DNA from: Blastocatellia bacterium
GTDB lineage: Bacteria; Acidobacteriota; Blastocatellia; UBA7656
Direction of reading: 5' to 3'
DNA length: 64,000 bases
NCBI GenBank assembly: GCA_035275065.1
Contig: DATENM010000061.1
Span: forward strand, 1 to 64,000
The notes under the pieces are model-generated. The model did not search any database, was not told the DNA's origin, and saw nothing but the letters and a program-made list of their open reading frames with translations. Both the position numbers and the translations under genes were made by a program. Shown one piece after another: positions 35,276 to 42,366 of the stretch; positions within the stretch are counted from its first letter, which is position 1; each line of letters starts with the position of its first letter.

Positions 35276-36283
35276 ATGCAATTGAAGGGAAGAGACTTTC
35301 TCAGCACCGCAGACTTCAGCGGCGACGAGCTGACGGCGCTCATTGACCTCGCGGCGCGCGTCAAGGCGGGCGAGTATCGCGAGCGCCCGCTTGCCGGTCG
35401 CAGCGTCGCGATGGTTTTTTTCAACCCGTCCCTGCGCACCCGCGCCTCGATGGAGATTGCCGTGTATGACCTCGGCGGCAATGCGGTGACGCTCGATGTG
35501 GGCCGTGGCATGTGGAGCCTGGAATATCGCGACCGCATCGTGATGGACGGCGACAAGACCGAACACATCAAAGAAGCGGCGCGCGTGTTGTCGCGTTACG
35601 TTGCGGCCATCGGCGTGCGCGCCTTCCCGGAGATGAAAGATTACGCCGCGGAAATCATTGACCCGGTGGTGCGCGGCTTTGCTGAATACAGTGACGTGCC
35701 GGTGGTCAATCTTGAATCGTCGCGCCATCATCCGTTTCAGGCGCTGGCCGACGCGATGACGATGCGCGAAAAGCTCGGCGGCTTTGGCCCGCATCGCGTC
35801 GTCTTGTCGTGGGCCTATCACCCAAAGCCGCTGCCGATGGCGGTGCCCAATTCGTTCGCGCTGATTAGCGCGCAGATGGGTCTTGACCTGACCATCGCTT
35901 GCCCGCCGGAATATGATCTGGGCGATGAAGTGATGCAGGAGATCGAGAGCGCTGCGCGCACGAGCGGCGGGCGGGTGACGATTGCCCGCGACCAGCGCGA
36001 AGCCTGCGCCGGTGCCCGAATCATCTACGCGAAGAGCTGGGGCGCGAAACAGTTCTACGGTCGCATGGAAGAAGACCTTGCTCTGCGCCAGCAGTACAAA
36101 GGCTGGCGCATCGATGAAGAGGTGATGCGCTCGACCGCCGACGGCTGGTTTATGCACTGCCTGCCGGTGCGCCGTAACGTCGTCGTCACCGACGGCGTGC
36201 TCGACGGGCCGCAGTGCGCCGCCATTGACGAAGCCGAAAACCGCCTGCACGTGCAGAAAGCCGTGCTGGCATCAATCCTGTAG
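35276..36283 (+). CDS. N-acylornithine carbamoyltransferase, succinyl-type-like
   Basis: A 335-residue transcarbamylase of the AOTCase/SOTCase branch, not classical ArgF. Carbamoyl-phosphate loop SLRTR (52-56), Trp80 in the adjacent-subunit loop, HCLPVRRN (294-301) and an IDEAENRLHVQKA tail are branch signatures. From memory, Glu92 and Lys302 of Xanthomonas AOTCase favour acetylornithine, while the Bacteroides succinyl enzyme has Pro90 and a hydrophobic residue there. Here they are Thr95 and Val303, and LPMAVPNSFA matches the succinyl enzyme. The product would be an N-acylcitrulline needing ArgE-type deacylation before ArgG. ATG 35276 fits the fold better than TTG 35258. Confidence 0.85.
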   Translation: MQLKGRDFLSTADFSGDELTALIDLAARVKAGEYRERPLAGRSVAMVFFNPSLRTRASMEIAVYDLGGNAVTLDVGRGMWSLEYRDRIVMDGDKTEHIKEAARVLSRYVAAIGVRAFPEMKDYAAEIIDPVVRGFAEYSDVPVVNLESSRHHPFQALADAMTMREKLGGFGPHRVVLSWAYHPKPLPMAVPNSFALISAQMGLDLTIACPPEYDLGDEVMQEIESAARTSGGRVTIARDQREACAGARIIYAKSWGAKQFYGRMEEDLALRQQYKGWRIDEEVMRSTADGWFMHCLPVRRNVVVTDGVLDGPQCAAIDEAENRLHVQKAVLASIL

Positions 36284-36284
36284 A

Positions 36285-36382
<98 letters not shown>

Positions 36383-36385
36383 CTT

Positions 36386-37273
36386 ATGCTTCAAGAACGC
36401 TTAGACCTGCTGCGCGAGGCGCTGCCTTACATTCAGCGCTTCAAGAACAAGACCTTCGTCGTCAAGCTATCGGGCAAGGTCACCGAAGACCAGGAGCGGC
36501 TCAACTCGCTGGCCGAAGAGATCACGTTGCTAAATCAGGTCGGCATCCCTGTGGCGGTGATTCACGGCGGCGGCAAGCAGTTGACGACGATTGCCGAGCG
36601 CCTCGGCATCGCTCAGCGCATGGTCAATGGCCGGCGCGTCACCGACGCCGACACCCTCGAAGTGGCGAAGATGGTCTTCGCCGGCCAGATCAACATGGAC
36701 ATCATCTCTGCGCTGCGGCGCGCAGGGGCCGACACGGTCGGGCTGTCGGGTGTTGACGGCGACATCATCCAGGCGCGGCGGCGCGAGATTCAAAATGTGC
36801 TCAACCAGGAGACCGGCGAAGTCGAGATGGTAGATTTCGGTCACGTCGGCGACATCGTCGAGATCAACGTCCGCTTGCTGCGCCTGCTGCTCGACAACGG
36901 TTACGTGCCGGTTATCTCGTCGCTCGGCGCCGACGAACAAGGTAACGTCTACAACATCAATGCCGACACGATTGCCGCCGAGATTGCCGCGCACCTCGAA
37001 GCCGAGAAGCTCATCCTGCTCACCGATGTCGATGGCATCCTGCGCGACCGCAACGATCCGTCATCGCGGATTTCGCGGCTGACCGTGGACGAGGCCGAAA
37101 CGCTGGTCAAAGATAAGACGGTTTCCGCCGGCATGCTGCCGAAGATCGCGGCGATTGCTCGACTGATTCGCCGCGGCGTGCGCAGCGCTCACATCATCAA
37201 CGGCAACCGCCGCAACGCCCTGCTCTACGAAGTCTTCACCGACGAAGGCGCCGGCACGATGATCACCTCATAG
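36386..37273 (+). CDS. argB: N-acylglutamate kinase
   Basis: 295 residues: VVKLSGK at the N terminus, VIHGGGKQ, ISSLGADEQGNVYNINADT and the KTVSAGMLPK end-block. It phosphorylates N-acylglutamate, normally under arginine feedback. The heptamer palindrome lies directly upstream, so it may be translated less efficiently or from its own signal. Confidence 0.95.
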   Translation: MLQERLDLLREALPYIQRFKNKTFVVKLSGKVTEDQERLNSLAEEITLLNQVGIPVAVIHGGGKQLTTIAERLGIAQRMVNGRRVTDADTLEVAKMVFAGQINMDIISALRRAGADTVGLSGVDGDIIQARRREIQNVLNQETGEVEMVDFGHVGDIVEINVRLLRLLLDNGYVPVISSLGADEQGNVYNINADTIAAEIAAHLEAEKLILLTDVDGILRDRNDPSSRISRLTVDEAETLVKDKTVSAGMLPKIAAIARLIRRGVRSAHIINGNRRNALLYEVFTDEGAGTMITS

Positions 37274-37297
37274 CGTGATTCAGCAACGGAGCTGGAG

Positions 37298-37876
37298 ATG
37301 ACAAGAAATCAAGGCGAGCATCTATCCGCATTAGTCTCCGCGGCAAGCGCCATTACGGATCAGACCCTGGCGGCCTTTGGCGATTTGACGGCCCCGCAGC
37401 TTAACTGGAAGCCGAGCGCAGAGCGGTGGAGCGTCGCCCAGTGCTTCGACCATCTGGTGACGGCCAACGTCGCCTATTTCCCGATCTTCGAGCAGGTCCT
37501 CGGTGGGGAGAAAAAGACGACGCTCTGGGAGCGCCTGCCCTGGCTTCCCGCCGTTTGGGGGAAACTGCTCATCAAGGCCGTCGCCCCTGAATCCCAACGT
37601 AGGCTGAAAGCCCCGAAGATTTTTCGCCCATCAAGCAGCACGGTTGATGAGGCGATCATCCGCCGATTCGTCGAACAACAGGATCAGGTGATCAAGTACA
37701 TGAAAGCCACCGAAGGTTTGGATTTAGAGAGAATCAAAATCCCCTCCCCGGTCACAGGCTTCATCACCTATAGTCTGCTCGATGCTTACCGAATCATCAT
37801 CAACCACGAGAGAAGACACCTGCTTCAGGCCACGCGGGTGTCTGAGGCGGAGGGCTTTCCGAAAGGAGTCCGTTGA
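37298..37876 (+). CDS. DinB-family four-helix protein
   Basis: A 192-residue DinB/YfiT-like bundle: metal-binding His in CFDHLVTANVAYF, and a second in IIINHERRHLLQ. Members are metal-dependent thiol or transferase enzymes of varied role. GGAG precedes the ATG. It is followed by an integron attC-like site, so gene plus site looks like a captured gene cassette. Confidence 0.8.
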   Translation: MTRNQGEHLSALVSAASAITDQTLAAFGDLTAPQLNWKPSAERWSVAQCFDHLVTANVAYFPIFEQVLGGEKKTTLWERLPWLPAVWGKLLIKAVAPESQRRLKAPKIFRPSSSTVDEAIIRRFVEQQDQVIKYMKATEGLDLERIKIPSPVTGFITYSLLDAYRIIINHERRHLLQATRVSEAEGFPKGVR

Positions 37877-37928
37877 CGGCGAAAGCAGAACGCTTCGCGG
37901 CGCGGAAGACCTGGTGACTCGGAAACTC

Positions 37929-38020
37929 GCCTAACGCCTGGCATCAGCGGGGCCGCGTGTGACACGGATGGAGCGGTGAGAAACTCGCTTCGCGGCCTCC
38001 GTTGCAGGCGTTTGTTAGGC
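37929..38020 (+). repeat. Integron attC-like site
   Basis: Begins GCCTAAC and ends GTTAGGC, the RYYYAAC/GTTRRRY core-site pair. Between them, two imperfectly complementary arms fold into a hairpin: GCCTAACGCCTG against CAGGCGTTTGTTAGGC leaves unpaired bases typical of attC, and CAGCGGGGCCGCG pairs with CGCGGCCTCCGTTG. Length 92 bp is within the usual range. No integrase IntI is in view. Confidence 0.65.
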
Positions 38021-38044
38021 GGGCGTTGCTTAAGCCTGCTCGGA

Positions 38045-38206
38045 TCAACCTTGTTCATTTTGATCGTTAGGAATGCGCCGCCTCTCGCGTAATTCTCGAT
38101 ATGCTTCTCTTATTAATTCGTTCAATTGATCGAGCCCAACCCTCAGGGCCGACAGCTCCACAGGTATGCGAATTAAGATTGATTGCGCGAGGTTGCCCTC
38201 GCGCAA
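38045..38206 (-). CDS. Possible short protein or remnant
   Basis: A frame of about 53 codons reading IRIPVELSALRVGLDQLNEL, then IREAYRELRERRRIPNDQ. The helical heptad pattern looks coding, but the start (TTG 38206) overlaps the hairpin and no ribosome site is seen. It may be the tail of a cassette gene. Confidence 0.35.
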   Translation of the reverse strand: MREGNLAQSILIRIPVELSALRVGLDQLNELIREAYRELRERRRIPNDQNEQG

Positions 38207-38210
38207 TCAA
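38179..38210. terminator. 14-bp hairpin terminator
   Basis: TTGATTGCGCGAGG pairs perfectly with CCTCGCGCAATCAA across a 4-nt loop, just downstream of the VIT-vWA gene on the minus strand. Confidence 0.7.
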
Positions 38211-38265
38211 GTTCGTCGCCAGTTCACCGCAAGCCTTCAAATTCTGAAGCGGTGCGTAGCTCCAG

Positions 38266-40746
38266 TTATTGACCGGCTACAAGCGCTGCCATCCATACAC
38301 GCGCCAGATCAGCCTGGGCGCCGCTGAACAATGTTGGCGCAACCTCTTTGACTTGACGTGCGAGTGCGGCTGCCCGCAACTGATCGAGCGTAGACAAGGG
38401 CTCGCTGAGCACAATGCTTTTTGCGGGCGGCCCGGTCTGCGCTAATTGCGCTGCGCGTGCAATTGCTGAATCGCCAGTAGCAGCGGCGAGTTCGGTCAGC
38501 GCCTGAGCACGCGCGTATTGGGCGAAACCTTGCGCAGTCGCGGCAACCAGCCATTTGGCCGCCCTGGCAAGCTGGCGTCGGTAGTGACCGGCGCGATGGG
38601 TCTGACCCGCGCGCACGAATGCGAGCATAGCCGCTGCTGTCTGCTCAACTTCGGCCTCACCAGTCCCCCACGAGCCGGATACGTTCTGTATGCGCGCTAA
38701 CCACCGCAATTGCTCTTCAGTCGTCTGCTGCTGGGCGGCTGCTATCTCAGAGAATGGGGCGCTTGCAACAACTCGGGCTTGCTCGGATATTTCCATCATT
38801 TGGTCTGCGTCCGCGGCGGGCATAGCGCGCTCCATCATAGAATGCGCCCGACGAGCAAGAGGGCGACCAGGCACCACGCGAGCCTGCATGGGCGGGACAG
38901 ACAGCGGCGCTGCATTGACCATTGGCGCGCCGACAAAGCCTTCCATCCTTAGACCCTCGGGCAAAGGCACGGCGACCGATACACGCCTTGGCTTGTCCGA
39001 CAGCCGTTCAGCTACTTCGTTGTCGACAGCTACAAAAGCAGTGAACGGGGTCAGCAGTCTGTGTGCGATACTGAGCCCAATAATCTCTGCGCGTAAAGCG
39101 CCTATCCGACCCGGCTCATCGCGTAGACCGTCCAGCAGAGCGTCCACCCTGGCGCGCGCCCATGCGCGGGTGATGACGGGCTCAGCAGTAGTGGCGGGCG
39201 GTAGCTCAACATCGAGTGTGATCGGTAGATTGCCATTTCGTCCTGAGATCCTCAACCGGCCGGGGCCCTGACCGTTCTCGCGCATTCGGGCGACCAGCTC
39301 GAGCGGCTGCCCGATGTAAAGATCGGGCAGGCGGGCCGGATATATATCCCATGCCGTCACACCTTCCCAGTTAAGTGTGATGTCCTGCAACACCGGGTAG
39401 GCCACGCGGTCCTGAAAGCGAATGATCGCTTCTTCTATGTCCTCGTTGAGTTGCAGGAATTCAGCCGTGCCGCGCCCTAGCTCGGCCATGCGCATCAGCA
39501 GAGAACGGTTAACCGACGGGCCGACCCCAAAGGTGAATAAACGAGCGCGGCCAAGCTGCCGCTGAACGCGACGCAGTGCCTCATCGTCTGCCGAGACCGC
39601 CCCATCCGTTAGAAAGACGATGTAACGCTGACGCTCAGGATCGGAGCTGAACATCAGAGCAGAATCAATCGCTCCGAGAATGTCGGTTCCGCCGCGCGCA
39701 CTTATGCCTTGAAGCCACCTGTCGGCCTGCTCAACGGCAGCCTGCACGACAGGGTTCGCTGACTGGCTGAACCATTCTATGCGATCATCGAACGCCTGGA
39801 TGTTGAACGTGTCTTGCGGACCCATTGACCGCAGACAGGATCGAAGCGCATTTCGAGCCTGGAGCAGCGGCTCTCCCGACATTGAGCCGGACCGGTCAAT
39901 AACGAAAATGAATTCACGCGCTATCGGCTCAAATTCATCGGTGAGCCGCGGCGGGAGCGCGGTGATGATCACAGTCGAACCGCCTTCACTGATTGATGTG
40001 CATGCAGAAGCACGCACGGCAGTATCGGCAACCCTGTAGCGCAGCACAAAATCCTTGTTGGGAATTACGTCTCCGAGCAGACGTACACCGAAGCGGCGCT
40101 CATCCATCCGTGTGATCTCAACTTCGTGCGAGGGACTCTGCGGGTCATCCGCTGGTCCGCCACCATCTACGGTAATGCCAATGTCAACGGTGCCGATAGT
40201 TTCGCCCGCCGCCGCTACAGGTGCATCTACCTTGGCCGCTTCAGCCGGGTCTTGATGGTACTTAGGTGTGATCCCCATCGGGAAAACAAAACAATAGCAG
40301 CCATCGTCGTAGCGCAGTCGCTCCTGGTAGCGAACCGTGGCGAGTATGGTCTCGCCAGGCTGTACGTTGGCCAGGTCTACTGAGAAGAGATTTGGCCGGC
40401 GCTGCTCAAGTAAACCGGCGCGTTGACCCTGATCGCGAGCCGTTGAATAGGTCTGTCGCGCCTCCTCTAATTCTTTTATCTCGGCGCGAATCACACGCTG
40501 ACCAATGCGCAGCTCGTAATCCACAATCGCAGCCCCATGAGGTAAAGGGAAGAGGTAGGCTAGCTCAACAGGCTCCGAGAACGAATTGCCGAAGCGTTGA
40601 GCCACTGACACGCTGGCAAGCGGGCCGCTTACGTGCGCTACCACGTCCGTGTGCTCAAGCGGCAGGGAGGATGCGGTTGGGGCGTTGTTGACAACCATGC
40701 AGCCCATGCGTAGCTCTTCTATCATTGGGGTGGTGTTAATGATCAT
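38266..40746 (-). CDS. VIT and von Willebrand A domain protein
   Basis: 826 residues without a signal peptide. VIT domain (about 22-150: VAQRFGNSFSEPVELAYLFP, NLFSVDLANVQPGE), a linker, then a vWA domain (about 275-450) with MIDAS DRSGSMS and a downstream FLTDGAVS. The C-terminal 350 residues carry beta and helical segments. It resembles inter-alpha-trypsin inhibitor heavy-chain-like proteins found in many bacteria, with unknown role. It overlaps the MerR-like gene upstream by 4 bases (ATGA), so the two are coupled. Confidence 0.9.
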   Translation of the reverse strand: MIINTTPMIEELRMGCMVVNNAPTASSLPLEHTDVVAHVSGPLASVSVAQRFGNSFSEPVELAYLFPLPHGAAIVDYELRIGQRVIRAEIKELEEARQTYSTARDQGQRAGLLEQRRPNLFSVDLANVQPGETILATVRYQERLRYDDGCYCFVFPMGITPKYHQDPAEAAKVDAPVAAAGETIGTVDIGITVDGGGPADDPQSPSHEVEITRMDERRFGVRLLGDVIPNKDFVLRYRVADTAVRASACTSISEGGSTVIITALPPRLTDEFEPIAREFIFVIDRSGSMSGEPLLQARNALRSCLRSMGPQDTFNIQAFDDRIEWFSQSANPVVQAAVEQADRWLQGISARGGTDILGAIDSALMFSSDPERQRYIVFLTDGAVSADDEALRRVQRQLGRARLFTFGVGPSVNRSLLMRMAELGRGTAEFLQLNEDIEEAIIRFQDRVAYPVLQDITLNWEGVTAWDIYPARLPDLYIGQPLELVARMRENGQGPGRLRISGRNGNLPITLDVELPPATTAEPVITRAWARARVDALLDGLRDEPGRIGALRAEIIGLSIAHRLLTPFTAFVAVDNEVAERLSDKPRRVSVAVPLPEGLRMEGFVGAPMVNAAPLSVPPMQARVVPGRPLARRAHSMMERAMPAADADQMMEISEQARVVASAPFSEIAAAQQQTTEEQLRWLARIQNVSGSWGTGEAEVEQTAAAMLAFVRAGQTHRAGHYRRQLARAAKWLVAATAQGFAQYARAQALTELAAATGDSAIARAAQLAQTGPPAKSIVLSEPLSTLDQLRAAALARQVKEVAPTLFSGAQADLARVWMAALVAGQ

Positions 40747-41213
40747 GATTTGCCTCCATTGTGTTGGGGATTCGGTTGAAAGATTTTCTGCGCGCTCTGA
40801 ATCAAATCTGCTACCTGTGCGCTGGCTGTTGAGTTAGCAGTATCTACAAGTAGCTCAACTCCGGGCGCAAGTGTATACCGCACAAGATGCTGCGCCTTCG
40901 GGTTTGCCGAGTTTGGCATCGTTCCGCAACGAGGTTCACGATCTAGCGGCGCTGACCGCGGTGCCTCGGCAAGGAAAGCTTCTATCGAGCGAGCGTCGGA
41001 GCCTGCCAATCGCTCGCGGATTTCATCCAATCGCAAACCACGATTTCGCAGAACCGGGATGGCACGCAAGCACAGCAGATGCTCGTCGCCGTAGCGCGCC
41101 CCAAGCCCCGCACCATGTGGCGGCGGTAATAACCCTTGTTGAACGTAAAAGTGTACGTTTCGGCGGTTAACGCCACTTAAACTGACAAGCTCGCTAATCG
41201 TATACTCAGCCAC
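40743..41213 (-). CDS. MerR-family regulator coupled to VIT-vWA gene
   Basis: A 156-residue protein with a MerR winged HTH (residues 3-70: TISELVSLSGVNRRNVHFYV, then GARYGDEHLLCLRAIPVL). The C-terminal part (RYTLAPGVELLVDT) is a small ligand- or partner-binding region without the Cys set of metal sensors. It begins the operon. A palindrome overlapping its promoter suggests autoregulation. Confidence 0.85.
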   Translation of the reverse strand: MAEYTISELVSLSGVNRRNVHFYVQQGLLPPPHGAGLGARYGDEHLLCLRAIPVLRNRGLRLDEIRERLAGSDARSIEAFLAEAPRSAPLDREPRCGTMPNSANPKAQHLVRYTLAPGVELLVDTANSTASAQVADLIQSAQKIFQPNPQHNGGKS

Positions 41214-41261
41214 TCGCTGAACCTCCTTAACCTGACTATAGAACCCACTCGTTTAACTTCA

Positions 41262-41295
41262 CAGTGAAAATATCACTGTCACGTTTAACTGTCAA
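41262..41295 (-). promoter_or_regulatory. Promoter and palindromic operator of merR-vWA operon
   Basis: On the minus strand TTGACA (41295-41290), 17-bp spacer, TATTTT (41272-41267). CAGTGA/TCACTG (41262-41267, 41273-41278) is an inverted repeat over the -10 box. GTTAAAC occurs on both sides. Confidence 0.7.
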
Positions 41296-41745
41296 GTTAA
41301 TTTTTCATATTTTCTTGAGTACTATGGGCTGGCTGCTGGGAACTGTTTAAAGAAAACGCGAGATGAGATGGGTCATTACGGGCAAAGGATTCCTGCCCGG
41401 AGCGCTGCTTCCGCTCGACGGGCAAGAGCGGAAGCAGCAAAACCAAGCGTCTATCCTGATAGGCAGAAGCCGGAAAGGAGATAAAGCCAAATCAAGCAGT
41501 AACGACACAGGTGAAAAATCTTGACGGCCGCACATCAAGGTTGGCGTCGAGCCGAGGAGCCTGAGGCACAGGTCGCGGCGCGGCTTGCGAGCCGCGGACG
41601 CCGCTCAAGAGAACCATCAACAATCCGATCTTCATACGGTTTCAACCTCGCGAGGAGCCGCCGAACAAGCCGTTGCCGCCGAGACATGAAAGCATGGGCG
41701 ATGTGGTTATCCACTATCTTCCCCTCGCCGCCGTGTCCCCGGGTC
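41296..41745. other. Non-coding gap with one hairpin
   Basis: No supportable gene. GCTGCTTCCGCTC (41404-41416) pairs with GAGCGGAAGCAGC (41426-41438), a terminator-like stem of 13 bp. Confidence 0.5.
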
Positions 41746-42231
41746 TTAATGGCTGGCGTTTTGCGGCGGTTGAATCTTGGTGTTTTGGAAGACCGCGATC
41801 AGCCATTCGCCCTTCTCTTTCGTCATGATGAAGACCGGAGCGACTTGCGGGGTCGCGGGAAATTCTTCGTCTTTCTTCACAACGCTGCCTTCGACGTGAA
41901 CCGCCGCGATGTCGTCACGCAGAAAACGGATGCTGCGCACCGTCAGGCGCTGCCGCGTGTCTTTGTAGATCGTGCCGAAGATTTGCGCGTGCCCGCGGGC
42001 AATGGCTTCGCGGCCTTTGACGTAGGTGCCATTCCAGACCGTGAAGTCGGCGTCCGTAGTAAACGCCTTGCCCCAGGCATCGCTGTCGCCGCGCGTCCAG
42101 GCGTCGGCCAGGCCGGCGATGATGGCGCGGATCGCCGCTTCGTCTTTGGCGCGCGTCTGTGAGTTTTGCGCCGCGCCCAGGCTGCACAGGGTCATCAACA
42201 TTGCGGTTGCTGCAAGTAATCGTTTCGTCAT
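41746..42231 (-). CDS. Exported SnoaL/NTF2-like protein (SgcJ/EcaC type)
   Basis: About 161 residues: signal peptide (LLAATAMLMTLCSLGAAQ), then an NTF2-like alpha-beta cone: EAAIRAIIAGLADAWTRGDS, GREAIARGHAQIF, DIAAVHVEGSV. Such proteins bind small ligands or act as ketosteroid-isomerase-like enzymes. GGAGAGG precedes the ATG at 42231. Confidence 0.8.
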   Translation of the reverse strand: MTKRLLAATAMLMTLCSLGAAQNSQTRAKDEAAIRAIIAGLADAWTRGDSDAWGKAFTTDADFTVWNGTYVKGREAIARGHAQIFGTIYKDTRQRLTVRSIRFLRDDIAAVHVEGSVVKKDEEFPATPQVAPVFIMTKEKGEWLIAVFQNTKIQPPQNASH

Positions 42232-42366
42232 GGTTTCCTCTCCATCTCGTTCGGGAATTTTCTCTCGCAATATGACATGCGTAAAAACAGGCGCGAACCG
42301 CTCACGCGGTTGCCGTTAAGTGAATAAATGATCGGGAACGGATTCGGGGAGCCGGAAAGGCGAGGG

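Noticed and set aside
35123..36250. 375-codon minus-strand frame
   Set aside because: Antisense shadow of the transcarbamylase gene; no recognisable domain.
35276..36283. Ordinary ornithine carbamoyltransferase (argF)
   Set aside because: HCLPVRRN and the IDEAENRLHVQKA tail are typical of the N-acylornithine branch; the ornithine enzyme normally has HCLPA.
41521..42162. 213-codon plus-strand frame
   Set aside because: Mostly antisense to the SnoaL-like gene, and the unpaired part is low-quality sequence without a ribosome site.
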